From Aquamicrobium lusatiense (GTDB taxonomy: Bacteria; Pseudomonadota; Alphaproteobacteria; Rhizobiales; Rhizobiaceae), in assembly GCF_014201615.1 (NCBI RefSeq), contig NZ_JACHEU010000005.1, positions 1 through 64,000 on the forward strand: a DNA stretch of 64,000 nucleotides. The letters are read 5' to 3'. The stretch's first letter is position 1. Every line of letters begins with the position of its first letter. Both the position numbers and the translations under genes were made by a program. The notes beneath the pieces are model-generated. The model saw only the letters and a program-made list of their open reading frames with translations. It was not told the origin of the DNA and made no database searches. Shown here in pieces: positions 17,901-27,121 of this stretch.

Positions 17901-20426
17901 GAGCTTCTGGTCGCCGTGGGCGCCGACAGGCTGCTCAAGGTCGTTTCCGCTTCGGTTCCGGCGGGCGGCGGCACGGTCGACATTCCGGTCGGCGAGGACT
18001 GGGGTGCGGGTGCCTACGTCACCGCCACCCTGTTCCGTCCGGGCGATGCGCAGGAAACGCGCATGCCCGCCCGCGCCATCGGCGTCAAATGGCTGAAGGT
18101 CGATCCCGCGGCACGCAAGCTGGCGATTGCCCTTGCGCCCCCCGAAAAGACCGAACCGCGCCAGCCGCTGACCATCCCGGTCGAAGTCTCCGGCATGGCT
18201 TCCGGCGAAAAAGCCTATGTCACGGTTGCCGCCGTCGATGTCGGCATCCTCAACCTCACCAGTTACAAGGCCCCGGACCCGGGCGAGTGGTTCTTCGGCC
18301 AGCGCATGATGGGCCTTGAGCTGCGCGACCTCTACGGCCGCCTCATCGACGGCTCGCTGGGCGCGGCCGGCCGGCTGCGCACCGGCGGCGACGGTGCCGC
18401 CATCCAGTCGCAGGGCAATCCGCCCAAGGAAAAGCTCGTCGCCTTCTTCTCCGGCATCGTGGAAGTCGGGGATGACGGCAAGGCCAGCGTGGCGTTCGAC
18501 GTGCCGCAGTTTAACGGCACGGTCCGCGTCATGGCCGTCGCCTGGACGAAATCGGCGGTGGGCAATGCGGAAAAGGACGTGATCGTTCGCGATCCCGTCG
18601 TCATCACCGCCGGCCTGCCCCGCTTCCTCGCCCCCGGCGACGCCTCCACCCTGCGCCTCGACGTCGCCAACACCGATGGCCCGGCCGGCGACTATGCGGT
18701 TACCATCGACACCACCGGCGGCATCGCCATCGGCGACGACGGCGTGCCGGCCGGCGTGACGCTCGGTGCCGGCGAGCGGCGCGGCTTCGAGGTGCCGCTG
18801 ATGGCGGTCGAGCCGGGCGACGCCTCGCTCACCGTCCGCCTCAGCCATGCCGGCGGCACATCCGCCGAGCAGGTGCTCTACCTGCCCGTGCGCCCGGCAC
18901 AGCTTCCGGTCACCACCCGCATGGTCGTCGACCTGAAGCCCGGCGCGTCGCTGCGCATCGATCAGGAACTGCTGTCGGCAAGCCTCCTGCCCGGCGCGTC
19001 GGTCAGCATCGGCGTCTCGCGCACGGCGGCACTCGATGTGCCGTCCCTGCTTCTGGCGCTCGATCGCTATCCCTATGGATGCACCGAGCAGACCACCAGC
19101 CGCGCGCTGCCCCTTCTATATGTGAGCGACCTGTCGCAGGGCTTCGGCATCCCCGTCGATGACGGGTTGCACGAGCGCGTGCAGCAGGCGATCTACCGCG
19201 TCATCGCCCACCAGTCCTCCACCGGCGGCTTCGGCCTGTGGGGTCCGGGCTCCGGCGACCTGTGGCTCGATTCCTACGCCACGGACTTCCTGACCCGGGC
19301 GCGCGAGCAAGGCTATGACGTGCCCGAACGCGCCGTCACCCGTGCGCTGTCCAACCTGCAGAACAGCCTCGGCTATGATCAGGACGTGCAGGATCGCGGC
19401 AGCGAGATGGCTTACGCACTCTATGTTCTGGCCCGCAACAAGAAGGCCTCGGTCGGCGATCTGCGCTACTATGCCGACACGAAACTGGAAGCCTTCTCCA
19501 GTCCGCTGGCGGTCGCCCAGCTTGGCACGGCACTCGCCCTTTATGGCGATGCGCAGCGCTCGGAGGCGACGTTCCAGGCGGCCTTCCAGCTTGCCCGCAA
19601 CACCGCCTCCTTCAACCAGTACCGCGCCGACTATGCCTCGCCGCTGCGCGATGCGGCTGCCATGCTGGCGCTGGCCGCCGACAGCAAGCCAGCACCTTCG
19701 GTGGTGCCGGAACTGGTCAAGCTGGTGAACCGCGAGCGCGCATCGTCCACATGGACCAGCACGCAGGACAATGCGTGGATGCTGCTGGCCGCGCGCGGCC
19801 TGAAGGAAAGCAACGACGCCATTTCGCTGACCGTGGACGGCGCCGCCCATGATGGCGCCTTCGCCCGCGAGATCGACGGCGCCGACCTCGTTCAGAACCC
19901 GCTCACCATCGCCAATGCGGGCAGGGACGCCATCGACGCCGTGGTCACCACGGTCGCAGCACCCGCCCAGCCGCTGCCCGCCGGCGGCGACGGCTTCGAG
20001 ATCGGGCGCACCTATTATACGCTCGACGGTCACGAAGCGAATGTGACGGAAGCCCGGCAGAACGAGCGCTACGTGGCCGTGATCAAGGTGCGGAACCTGA
20101 ACGACTGGCCGACCCGCATGCTCGTCACCGATCTTCTGCCGGCCGGCTTCGAGATCGACAATCCGGGCCTCGTCTCCAGCGCCCAGCTTTCCAACTTCGG
20201 CTGGCTGCCGCAGACCAATGCCGCGCATCTCGAATTCCGCGATGACCGCTTCGTCGCCGCCTTCGATCCGGGCGGCAGCAGCGAGGGCGAGGTGACGCTC
20301 GCCTATGTGGTGCGCGCCGTGACACCCGGCGTCTACGCCCATCCGGCGGCCAGCGTCGAGGACATGTACCGCCCTCAATACTCCGCCCGCACCGCCACCG
20401 GCATGATGGAGGTGCAGGCGCCGTAA
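14967..20426 (+). CDS. Bacterial alpha-2-macroglobulin with N-terminal PAN/Apple domain
   Basis: The 1819-residue protein has a signal peptide (residues 1-25, ending SHAQ) without a lipobox, a cysteine-rich PAN/Apple domain (about 28-90, CSSACLGDSACRAFTY..KWCFLKSDF), a TPR-like helical stretch, then MG domains, the alpha-2-macroglobulin core and a thioester motif at about C1372 (GCTEQ, fitting CxEQ), followed by the thioester/complement domain and a C-terminal receptor-binding-like domain. Bacterial A2Ms trap proteases in the periplasm. The gene precedes pbpC as in the well-known yfhM-pbpC pairing, which implies a defence and cell-wall-repair role. Start at 14967 is set by the signal peptide. 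The intergenic 14700-14966 shows no gene. Confidence 0.92.
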   Translation: MRASRALAAIAFAFLTMTGLSHAQDARRIVTTENADFFGFDLRSEQNVSLDECSSACLGDSACRAFTYNNKAKWCFLKSDFNQMKPFAGATAGKVVTLSGDADIGAPPALTYVPDWIKSQAEQYRRTLTGPHVQKPEEGLGALVEDAAAAAQRGDQRGAVQKYETALSALPQEGKLWLELARANLAVSPHDSGDTSTLRTNATSAALNAYDLSRTTAIRADALANLGSALDGRELYRPALQAYEASLALVNSASVRGLYEDLKARKGFRIVDHSIDADTIAPRICAQFSEDLVRTDVDYTQFVRVNGSAPAGIEAKERQICVEGLSHGQSYEVTFRAGLPAAIGEVLTAPVTLSIYVQDRAASARFTGDSFVLPAGARRGIPVVTVNMDAADMKLYRIGDRALAQLLSGYQFLRQLDGYDISSIADQMGEPVWEGQLEIAGDLNKEVTTSFPVDEAIPQRKPGVYVLTAQPLDDQSDSWNSRATQWFVVSDIGLTTYTGEDGLTVFARSLASAKPVAGAELTLLARNNEVLGTAVTNDEGRAIFNPGLTRGEGGLVPAVLTAKNGDSDFVFLDMGRAGFDLSDRGVGGRAAPGALDIFAWTERGIYRAGETVHVAALARDGSADAVEKLPLTFIFSRPDGVEDRRIVSEGAAAGGHALELPLEPNAMRGTWSVAIHTDPKKPAIASQMFLVEDFVPDRIEFDLSADKKEIAPGETANLTVDGRFLYGAPAAGLAIEGERTLSLTRQWDRFRGFSFGLADEEAGEPSVAPLTDLPLLGADGKATFPLAIDQLPSTTRLVKAKVTVRMRETGGRAVERSLDLDIRPQGDMIGIRPEFTEVPQGGVAKFSLIAVDSQGARTSLEGAKWSLVRVERNYQWYRNGGSWNYEPVTFTRAIATGSVDIGENDIASVSMPVDWGRYRLEVESPDADGPASSHEFDAGWYVEASSTETPDGLEIALDKDTYAPGEIAKLQVSPQFAGELLVAVGADRLLKVVSASVPAGGGTVDIPVGEDWGAGAYVTATLFRPGDAQETRMPARAIGVKWLKVDPAARKLAIALAPPEKTEPRQPLTIPVEVSGMASGEKAYVTVAAVDVGILNLTSYKAPDPGEWFFGQRMMGLELRDLYGRLIDGSLGAAGRLRTGGDGAAIQSQGNPPKEKLVAFFSGIVEVGDDGKASVAFDVPQFNGTVRVMAVAWTKSAVGNAEKDVIVRDPVVITAGLPRFLAPGDASTLRLDVANTDGPAGDYAVTIDTTGGIAIGDDGVPAGVTLGAGERRGFEVPLMAVEPGDASLTVRLSHAGGTSAEQVLYLPVRPAQLPVTTRMVVDLKPGASLRIDQELLSASLLPGASVSIGVSRTAALDVPSLLLALDRYPYGCTEQTTSRALPLLYVSDLSQGFGIPVDDGLHERVQQAIYRVIAHQSSTGGFGLWGPGSGDLWLDSYATDFLTRAREQGYDVPERAVTRALSNLQNSLGYDQDVQDRGSEMAYALYVLARNKKASVGDLRYYADTKLEAFSSPLAVAQLGTALALYGDAQRSEATFQAAFQLARNTASFNQYRADYASPLRDAAAMLALAADSKPAPSVVPELVKLVNRERASSTWTSTQDNAWMLLAARGLKESNDAISLTVDGAAHDGAFAREIDGADLVQNPLTIANAGRDAIDAVVTTVAAPAQPLPAGGDGFEIGRTYYTLDGHEANVTEARQNERYVAVIKVRNLNDWPTRMLVTDLLPAGFEIDNPGLVSSAQLSNFGWLPQTNAAHLEFRDDRFVAAFDPGGSSEGEVTLAYVVRAVTPGVYAHPAASVEDMYRPQYSARTATGMMEVQAP

Positions 20427-20493
20427 GGATATGGCCATGCCTGATTGTGCAAGCAGACAGTGCGGACATGTCCCCACAACGCCGACGCAAGCG

Positions 20494-20647
20494 TTCCCTT
20501 CTCCGCTTGTGGCAGCAAGTGGGCTTGCGAAGCTTAGTCGCATTAGAAGCGCTGAAGCCTGCAAAGCAACGAGCTTGAGGAGGGAACCCCTTATCCGTCC
20601 CGACGCTGCGCGCCGATCCACCTTCTCCCGCAGAGGGAAAATGAAGA
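20494..20647. repeat. Long inverted-repeat element, unit 1
   Basis: About 150 bp beginning CCCTTCTCCGCTTGTGG and ending CACCTTCTCCCGCAGAGGG, i.e. the two ends are imperfect reverse complements. The interior includes GCTGCGCGCCGATCCACC. It is a diverged copy of the unit at 20714-20863. Confidence 0.65.
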
Positions 20648-20713
20648 GCGCTTGCATCGACCTTGCCGCCAACCATGCCGGTGGAAATTCGCATGAGCGA
20701 TCATGCGGCACAT

Positions 20714-20863
20714 CCCCTTCTCAGCTTGTGGGAGCAGGTGGGCTCGCGAAGCGTGTTCGGATGAAGAGTGCTGAAGCCCACAACGCCTTGAGGCTGAGGA
20801 AAGAACCCCTCATCCATCCCGGCGCTGCGCGCCGACCCACCTTCTCCCACAAAGGGAGAAGGA
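20714..20863. repeat. Long inverted-repeat element, unit 2
   Basis: About 150 bp, with CCCCTTCTCAGCTTGTGGGA at the left and a short perfect palindrome CCTTCTCCCAC...GGGAGAAGG at the right end. The interior carries CCTCATCCATCCCGGCGCTG. Elements of this pattern are common between genes in Hyphomicrobiales. Together units 1-3 fill most of the 552-bp gap between the macroglobulin gene and pbpC. Confidence 0.7.
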
Positions 20864-20930
20864 AGATACTGCAACAGCCTTGTCGCCACCTGCCGGCAGG
20901 AGAGATTTGCGCAAGCGATATCGCAGCACC

Positions 20931-20993
20931 TCCTCTTCTCCCTTTGTGGGAGAAGGTTGGCTGGCGAAGCGAGGTCGCATGAGGGGTTTTTCA
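20931..20993. repeat. Half unit of the inverted-repeat element overlapping the pbpC start
   Basis: CTTCTCCCTTTGTGGGAGAA followed by GGTTGGCTGGCGAAGCGAGG and TCGCATGAGGGGTTTTTC is one arm of the element above. Its GAGG and ATG provide the ribosome-binding site and start codon of pbpC. Confidence 0.65.
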
Positions 20994-23054
20994 GGCAAAG
21001 CCCTGCGCAGATTTGCGATCAGCGCTGCCGTCGCCGTTGCAATCGGCACGGCCGCGCTCTGGGGGCTCGACCGCGCCTTCCCGCCGCCCCTGCCAGAAAA
21101 GCCCATCCTGTCGGCCGAGGTGCTCGACCGCGACGGCCAGTTGCTGCGCGCCTTCGCCACGCCGGACGGATACTGGCGCTTCGGTGCGGCGCTCGACCGC
21201 ATCGATCCGGCCTTCCTCGACATGCTCATCGCCTATGAGGACAAGCGCTTCTGGGACCACAGCGGCATCGACCTTCTGGCGCTCGGCCGGGCGGCGCTGC
21301 AATTCGGCAGCAATGGCCGCATCGTCTCGGGCGGCTCGACGCTCTCCATGCAGCTTGCCCGTCTCATCGAGCCGCGCACCAGCCGCAGCATCGCGGCAAA
21401 GCTGCGCCAGATCGCCCGCGCCGCGCAGATCGAGCGGCGGCTGCCGAAGCGCGAGATCCTGCGGCACTATCTCACCCTCGCCCCCTATGGCGGCAATCTG
21501 GAAGGCGTGCGCGCAGCCTCGCTCGCATGGTTCGGCAAGGAGCCCGCGCGCCTCACCGTATCCGAAAGCGCGCTGCTGGTGGCCCTGCCGCAGCTGCCGG
21601 AAAAGCGCCGGCCCGACCGCAATGCGGAGGCCGCCCGCGCTGCCCGCGATCGTGTTCTGGAGCGCATGGTCAGCTCAGGCCTTCTCAGTGAGCGCGAGGC
21701 GGCACGCGCGGCACTGGAAGAAGTTCCCACCTACCGCCGCGCCATGCCGTCCTTTGCCGCCCATGCCACACTGCGCGCGCTGCGCACCGGCGAAGAACCC
21801 CCTCGCCTCACCATCAGCCGCCGTGTGCAGGAAGGGCTGGAGGCGGTCGCCCGCGAAGCCGCCGCGCGGCTCGGCCCGAAGCTGTCGGTCGCCATGGTTC
21901 TGGCCGATTCCCGCACCGGCGAGATTCTCGGCGAAGTGGGCTCGGCCGGCTACACCGATTCCGCCCGCTCCGGCTGGATCGACATGACCCGCGTGCTGCG
22001 CTCGCCGGGATCGACGCTGAAACCCTTCATCTACGGCCTCGCCTTCGAGCAGGGGCTGGTGGCGCAGGAAACGCTGATCTCCGACAGCCCCGCCGACTTC
22101 TCCGGCTACCGTCCGAAGAATTTCGACATGGGCTATCAGGGGGATGTCAGCATCCGCAGCGCCCTGCAACTGTCGCTCAACGTGCCGACCGTGCGCGTGC
22201 TCGATGCGGTCGGCCCGGCAAGGCTCACCGCGCGCCTGCGCAATGCGGGCGTGTCGCTGGTGCTGCCGCCGAACGAGCCGCCCGGCCTTGCCATCGGGCT
22301 CGGCGGCGCCGGCATAACCCTGCGCGATCTGGTCCAGCTCTATGCCGGCCTCGCCAACGGCGGCAAGGTCCACCGCCTGCGCGACGGCACCGAGCCCGCT
22401 TCCGCCACGCCTTCGGGCGCGACGCTGCTCGACCCGCAGGCCAACTGGCAGATCACCGACATTCTCTCCGGCATCCGCCCGCCGCAGGGTGCGCCCCGGC
22501 GCGCCGTCGCCTACAAGACCGGCACCTCCTACGGCTATCGCGATGCCTGGACCGTGGGCTATGACGGGCGCCATGTGCTGGGCGTCTGGGTCGGCCGCGC
22601 CGATGCCGCCGCGGTTCCCGGCCTCTCCGGCTATGTCTCGGCCGCACCCATCGTGTTCGAGGGTCTCGCCCGCTCCGGCCTCGCCGCCGTGCCGTTCCCC
22701 GGTCCGCCACCCGGCAGCCGCCATCCGCGCCGCGATGAGCTTCCCGTCACCCTCGCCCGCTTCGGCACCGATGCCACGGCACCCGCAGGTCCGGTGGAGC
22801 CCGCACCGCGCATCGTCTTTCCGCCCGATGGCGCGCGCGTCGATCTCGGAACCGCCTCCAGCGCCGTCACCCCGCTGGTTCTGAAGCTTCAGGGCGGGCG
22901 CGCGCCCTTCCGCTGGCTTGCCAACGGCAGGCCGCTCGGACAGGAAGACCGCCGCCGCACGGCGACATGGCAGCCGGATGGTGCGGGAACCTCAACCCTC
23001 ACCGTCATCGACGCGGCGGGACGCGCTGCAAGCGTGAAGGTAATCGTGGAGTAG
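20979..23054 (+). CDS. pbpC: Penicillin-binding protein 1C
   Basis: The 691-residue protein has an N-terminal membrane anchor (about residues 12-31), a GT51 glycosyltransferase domain with the catalytic EDKRFWDHSGID (E87) and GGSTLSMQLAR motif, a transpeptidase domain with the serine of STLK at S345 and KTGTS from K513, and a C-terminal PBP1C-specific domain (about 600-691). It polymerises and may cross-link peptidoglycan; PBP1C members usually have poor transpeptidase activity. Pairing with the upstream alpha-2-macroglobulin is conserved in many proteobacteria. The start at 20979 is chosen because GAGG lies 5 nt upstream and the anchor follows; this start lies inside a repeat arm. Confidence 0.93.
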   Translation: MRGFSGKALRRFAISAAVAVAIGTAALWGLDRAFPPPLPEKPILSAEVLDRDGQLLRAFATPDGYWRFGAALDRIDPAFLDMLIAYEDKRFWDHSGIDLLALGRAALQFGSNGRIVSGGSTLSMQLARLIEPRTSRSIAAKLRQIARAAQIERRLPKREILRHYLTLAPYGGNLEGVRAASLAWFGKEPARLTVSESALLVALPQLPEKRRPDRNAEAARAARDRVLERMVSSGLLSEREAARAALEEVPTYRRAMPSFAAHATLRALRTGEEPPRLTISRRVQEGLEAVAREAAARLGPKLSVAMVLADSRTGEILGEVGSAGYTDSARSGWIDMTRVLRSPGSTLKPFIYGLAFEQGLVAQETLISDSPADFSGYRPKNFDMGYQGDVSIRSALQLSLNVPTVRVLDAVGPARLTARLRNAGVSLVLPPNEPPGLAIGLGGAGITLRDLVQLYAGLANGGKVHRLRDGTEPASATPSGATLLDPQANWQITDILSGIRPPQGAPRRAVAYKTGTSYGYRDAWTVGYDGRHVLGVWVGRADAAAVPGLSGYVSAAPIVFEGLARSGLAAVPFPGPPPGSRHPRRDELPVTLARFGTDATAPAGPVEPAPRIVFPPDGARVDLGTASSAVTPLVLKLQGGRAPFRWLANGRPLGQEDRRRTATWQPDGAGTSTLTVIDAAGRAASVKVIVE

Positions 23055-23205
23055 CCGCCTGCGCCCTCTTTCGCCGCCGCACGAAACCTTTCGCACGCTC
23101 GACATTTCTTCCGTAGCGGAAAGAGAAGATTTTTTCAAATAGCAGCCGCGGGCGGCAGGGCTTTGCCCGTGAGCGTTGAAAAACGCAACGTCCTGTGCAT
23201 CTAAT

Positions 23206-23234
23206 TTCTACCAATTCGATAGAGTAGAATGGTA
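23206..23234. promoter_or_regulatory. Overlapping inverted repeats upstream of the sulfate-binding protein gene
   Basis: Two nested dyads share this stretch: TTCTAC (23206-23211) with GTAGAA (23224-23229), and TACCA (23209-23213) with TGGTA (23230-23234). They end 16 nt before the start of the first binding-protein gene, so a repressor bound here could block transcription. The regulator is unknown; the Rrf2 protein encoded at 28416 is a candidate. No gene is seen elsewhere in 23055-23250. Confidence 0.4.
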
Positions 23235-23250
23235 TGAACAGGAGGCTGAA

Positions 23251-24279
23251 ATGAGCCAATTCCCTAAGAATACCCTGCTCGGCATCTTCATCGCCGGCTC
23301 CGTACAATTCGGAACCCTCGGCTTTGCGCTGGCAGACACTACGCTTCTCAACGTATCCTATGACCCGACGCGCGAACTCTACAAGGAGTTCAACGAGGCA
23401 TTTTCCAAACACTGGAAGGCCGAAACCGGCGAGACGGTCAACGTCCAGCAATCGCATGGAGGCTCCGGCAAGCAGGCCCGCTCGGTCATCGACGGCATCG
23501 ATGCCGATGTGGTCACGCTGGCGCTCGAAAGCGACATCAACGCCATCGTCGAGGCCACGCAGAAGATCAAGCCCGACTGGCGCAAGCATTTCGAGAACAA
23601 TTCCGCCCCTTACACCTCCACGATCGTGCTGCTGGTGCGCAAGGGCAACCCCAAGGGCATCAAGGACTGGGGCGATCTCGTCAAGGGCGACGTGCAAATC
23701 ATCACGCCGAACCCGAAAACCTCCGGCGGCGCGCGCTGGAACTATCTCGCTGCCTGGGGCTGGGCGCATCACGAATTCGGCGGCGACGAGGCGAAGATCA
23801 AGGAATACATCGCGGAACTGTTCCGCCGCGTGCCGATCCTCGACACCGGCGCCCGCGGTTCGCTTCTCACCTTCACCGAGCGCAAGATCGGCGACGTCTT
23901 CCTGTCATGGGAAAACGAGGCGTTCCTGGCCAAGAAGGAATATGGCGAGGATGCTTTCGAGACGATCATTCCCTCGCAGTCCATCCTTGCCGAACCGCCC
24001 GTCGCCATCGTCGACGCCAATGTGGATGCCAAGGGCACCCGCAAGACGGCCGAGGCCTATCTGCAGTACCTCTACTCGGAAGAAGGCCAGCGCATCGCGG
24101 CCAAAAACTACTACAGACCGTCGAAACCGGACCTCGTTCCCGAGGAAGAGAGAAAAATTTTCCCGGAAGTCAAACTTGTTGGAATTGATGACCCCATTTT
24201 CGGCGGTTGGGAGAAAGCACAACCTTACCATTTCGCCGATGGCGGGATATTCGACCAGATCTACAAGCCGGCCCAGTAG
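23251..24279 (+). CDS. sbp: Sulfate/thiosulfate-binding periplasmic protein, first copy
   Basis: The 342-residue protein has a signal peptide (about residues 1-27, ending FALA) and the SBP/CysP family signatures LLNVSYDPTRELYKEFN near the mature N-terminus and TPNPKTSGGARWNYLAAWGW in the middle. It captures sulfate or thiosulfate in the periplasm for the CysTWA transporter encoded immediately downstream. AGGAGG is 6 nt before the start at 23251. A second, diverged binding protein is encoded after cysA. Whether the two copies split sulfate and thiosulfate cannot be read from the sequence. Confidence 0.92.
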   Translation: MSQFPKNTLLGIFIAGSVQFGTLGFALADTTLLNVSYDPTRELYKEFNEAFSKHWKAETGETVNVQQSHGGSGKQARSVIDGIDADVVTLALESDINAIVEATQKIKPDWRKHFENNSAPYTSTIVLLVRKGNPKGIKDWGDLVKGDVQIITPNPKTSGGARWNYLAAWGWAHHEFGGDEAKIKEYIAELFRRVPILDTGARGSLLTFTERKIGDVFLSWENEAFLAKKEYGEDAFETIIPSQSILAEPPVAIVDANVDAKGTRKTAEAYLQYLYSEEGQRIAAKNYYRPSKPDLVPEEERKIFPEVKLVGIDDPIFGGWEKAQPYHFADGGIFDQIYKPAQ

Positions 24280-24316
24280 GTCTGGGAGAACCAAACCCTA
24301 ACACACAAGGGACGAC

Positions 24317-25168
24317 ATGACCGCAGTTCCCGCCAGAGCGGGGTGGCGATTCAGGCAGCCGAGCGTCATTCCAGGCTTCGGATTGACGCTCGGCCTTTCG
24401 CTTGCCTACCTCACCCTCATTATCCTCATTCCGCTGTCGGGCCTTGCATGGCGCTCGGCTTCGCTGGGCTGGCCTCAATTCTGGGCCATTCTCACCGATG
24501 CACGCACCATAAACGCCCTGAAGATCAGCTTCGGAACCGCCCTTGCGGCAGCTGTAGTGAATGTCGTCTTCGGCACGGTGGTCGCCTGGGTTCTGGTGCG
24601 GTATCGTTTTCCCGGCCGGCGCATCGTTGATGCCATGGTCGACCTGCCCTTCGCCCTGCCAACGGCGGTGGCCGGCATTGCGCTGACCACGCTCTACGCG
24701 CCCAATGGCTGGATCGGCGGCCCGCTCGCTTCGCTCAACATCAAGGTCGCCTATACGCCGCTCGGCATCGTCATCGCGCTTGTCTTCATCGGCCTGCCCT
24801 TCGTGGTGCGCACGGTGCAGCCGGTGATGGAGGAGATCGACCGCGAGATCGAGGAAGCGGCGGCCACGCTTGGCGCCACGCGGTTCCAGACGATCACCCG
24901 CGTCCTGTTCCCCGGCCTTGCGCCGGCCATCGTTACCGGCTTCGCGCTCGCCTTCGCACGCGGCGTGGGCGAATACGGCTCTGTCATCTTCATCGCCGGC
25001 AACCTGCCCAACGTGTCCGAGATCGCACCGCTGCTCATCATCATCCGGCTGGAGGAATACAACTATCCCGCCGCCACGGCGATCGCGGCGATCATGCTGA
25101 TCATCTCCTTCGCCATGCTGCTCGTCATCAACCTGCTGCAATCGTGGAGCCGCAAGCGCTATGGCTGA
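24317..25168 (+). CDS. cysT: Sulfate ABC transporter permease CysT (CysU)
   Basis: This 283-residue inner-membrane protein has about six predicted transmembrane segments and the MetI-like permease coupling loop EEAAATLGATRFQTITRVLFPG. Together with CysW it forms the membrane channel of the sulfate/thiosulfate importer. It begins 37 nt after the binding-protein gene, behind AAGGGA, and its last 8 bp overlap the start of cysW, so the genes are translationally coupled. The order sbp-cysT-cysW-cysA is the standard one. Length is typical for CysT/CysU. Confidence 0.93.
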   Translation: MTAVPARAGWRFRQPSVIPGFGLTLGLSLAYLTLIILIPLSGLAWRSASLGWPQFWAILTDARTINALKISFGTALAAAVVNVVFGTVVAWVLVRYRFPGRRIVDAMVDLPFALPTAVAGIALTTLYAPNGWIGGPLASLNIKVAYTPLGIVIALVFIGLPFVVRTVQPVMEEIDREIEEAAATLGATRFQTITRVLFPGLAPAIVTGFALAFARGVGEYGSVIFIAGNLPNVSEIAPLLIIIRLEEYNYPAATAIAAIMLIISFAMLLVINLLQSWSRKRYG

Positions 25169-26042
25169 TCCTGTCGCATCCGCCGCCAGCGCGGCCCCGC
25201 CAGCCGATGCCGGCATCACCGAAGGCCGCCACGCCCGCTGGACGCTGATGGCGGTCGCCTTCGTCTTCCTCGGCGTCTTCCTGTTCCTGCCGCTGGTGCT
25301 GGTGTTCATGGAAGCCTTCAGGAAAGGCATCGGCTTCTATCTCTCCACGCTCACCGAACGCGACACCATTTCCGCGATCCGCCTCACGCTGATCGTGGCC
25401 ATCATATCGGTGCCGCTCAATCTGGTGTTCGGCGTCGCCATGGCCTGGGCCATCGCCAAATACGAATTCAAGGGCAAGGCCTTCCTGACCACGCTGGTCG
25501 ACCTGCCGTTCTCGGTGTCGCCGGTCATTTCCGGCCTCGTCTATGTACTTTTGTTCGGCGCCCAGAGCGCGCTTGGGCCGTGGCTGAAGGCGAACGGCAT
25601 CGAGATCCTGTTCGCCGTTCCCGGCATCGTGCTGGCCACCATCTTCGTCACCTTCCCCTTCGTGGCGCGCGAGCTGATCCCGCTGATGGAGGAACAGGGC
25701 ACCAAAGATGAGGAGGCGGCCATCTCGCTCGGCGCCAATGGCTGGCAGACCTTCTGGTATGTGACCCTACCCAATGTGAAATGGGGCCTGCTCTATGGCG
25801 TTCTGCTCTGCAACGCCCGCGCCATGGGCGAATTCGGCGCCGTTTCCGTGGTGTCGGGCCACATCCGGGGCCAGACCAACACCATGCCCCTGCATGTCGA
25901 GATCCTCTACAACGACTACAATGCCGCCGGCGCCTTTGCGGTCGCCTCGCTGCTGGCGGGCCTTGCGCTGGTGACGCTGGCGCTGAAGTCGCTCCTTGAA
26001 ATGCGCTACGGCGCCGAACTCGCCGCCACCCGCGGACACTGA
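25161..26042 (+). CDS. cysW: Sulfate ABC transporter permease CysW
   Basis: The 293-residue permease partner of CysT has about six transmembrane segments (first at about 29-51) and the coupling loop [22 protein letters not shown]. The conserved [19 protein letters not shown] segment is characteristic of CysW. The start overlaps the 3' end of cysT. It is followed after 13 nt by cysA. It works only within the CysTWA complex in the inner membrane. Confidence 0.93.
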   Translation: MADPVASAASAAPPADAGITEGRHARWTLMAVAFVFLGVFLFLPLVLVFMEAFRKGIGFYLSTLTERDTISAIRLTLIVAIISVPLNLVFGVAMAWAIAKYEFKGKAFLTTLVDLPFSVSPVISGLVYVLLFGAQSALGPWLKANGIEILFAVPGIVLATIFVTFPFVARELIPLMEEQGTKDEEAAISLGANGWQTFWYVTLPNVKWGLLYGVLLCNARAMGEFGAVSVVSGHIRGQTNTMPLHVEILYNDYNAAGAFAVASLLAGLALVTLALKSLLEMRYGAELAATRGH

Positions 26043-26055
26043 CAGGATTGAGCCC

Positions 26056-27111
26056 ATGCAAGTTCGCGTCACCAACGTCCGCAAGGAATTCGACACCTTC
26101 CCGGCGCTCCATGACGTCTCTCTGGAAATCCGCTCCGGCGAGCTGATCGCCCTGCTCGGGCCTTCCGGGTCCGGCAAGACGACGCTGCTGCGTCTCATCG
26201 CCGGACTGGAGCAGCCCACCACCGGCCGCATCTTCTTCGGCGAGGAAGACGCCTCGGAAAAAAGCATCCGCGAGCGCAATGTCGGCTTCGTGTTCCAGCA
26301 TTACGCCCTGTTCCGTCACATGACGGTGGCCGACAATATCGGCTTCGGGCTCAAGGTGCGCCCGTCCGGAACAAGGCCGCCGGCCACGCAGATCCGCCAG
26401 CGCGCCTCCGAGCTGCTCGATCTGGTGCAGCTGTCGGGCCTCGAAAAGCGCTACCCCGCGCAATTGTCGGGCGGTCAGCGCCAGCGCGTTGCACTGGCCC
26501 GCGCGCTTGCCATCGAACCGAAGGTACTGCTGCTCGACGAACCGTTCGGCGCACTCGATGCGCAGGTGCGCCGCGACCTGCGCCGCTGGCTGCGCGAAAT
26601 CCACGAGGCGACCGGCCACACCACCGTCTTCGTCACCCATGATCAGGAGGAAGCGCTTGAGCTGGCCGACCGCGTCGTGGTGATGAGCCAGGGCCGCATC
26701 GAACAGGTCGGTACCGCCGATGAAGTCTATGACGACCCCAATTCGCCCTTCGTCTACGGCTTCATCGGCGATTCCAGCTCGCTGCCGGTAAAGGTCGAGG
26801 ACGATCAGGTCTGGCTGGCGGAGCGTCCGGTCGGCCTTTCCGCCCCCGGCCTGCCGGCCGGTCCCGGCACCCTGTTCTTCCGCCCGCACGACATCGAGCT
26901 TCTCAACGGCTGCTCCGGTTGCATCGCCGGCACGGTCGTCGCCAGCCGGCGCGTGGCGGGCACACGCCGCGTCGAGCTTGAAATCGGCGGACACCGCGAG
27001 CGGGTGGAGATCGAACTCCCCGTCGATCACCCGGCCGCGCAGAAGAGCCGGGTGGCCTTCCGTCCACGCAAGTGGAAGGTTTTTCCGCAAAGCGCCACTC
27101 AGGAAAAATGA
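26056..27111 (+). CDS. cysA: Sulfate/thiosulfate ABC transporter ATP-binding protein CysA
   Basis: The 351-residue ATPase has Walker [10 protein letters not shown] (about residue 36), the ABC signature LSGGQRQR, Walker [13 protein letters not shown] and the switch histidine in [14 protein letters not shown], followed by a C-terminal TOBE-like domain (about 240-351). It powers the CysTW channel. The start is placed at 26056, the methionine that opens the conserved N-terminus [12 protein letters not shown]; an upstream extension would overlap cysW. A hairpin with a T-tract follows the stop, so the importer transcript probably ends there. Confidence 0.94.
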   Translation: MQVRVTNVRKEFDTFPALHDVSLEIRSGELIALLGPSGSGKTTLLRLIAGLEQPTTGRIFFGEEDASEKSIRERNVGFVFQHYALFRHMTVADNIGFGLKVRPSGTRPPATQIRQRASELLDLVQLSGLEKRYPAQLSGGQRQRVALARALAIEPKVLLLDEPFGALDAQVRRDLRRWLREIHEATGHTTVFVTHDQEEALELADRVVVMSQGRIEQVGTADEVYDDPNSPFVYGFIGDSSSLPVKVEDDQVWLAERPVGLSAPGLPAGPGTLFFRPHDIELLNGCSGCIAGTVVASRRVAGTRRVELEIGGHRERVEIELPVDHPAAQKSRVAFRPRKWKVFPQSATQEK

Positions 27112-27121
27112 CGAGGACGAC

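Noticed and set aside
20427..20978. CRISPR array or insertion sequence in the repeat-rich gap
   Set aside because: Only two full units and one half unit of about 150 bp, with palindromic ends, no regular short spacers and no transposase frame.
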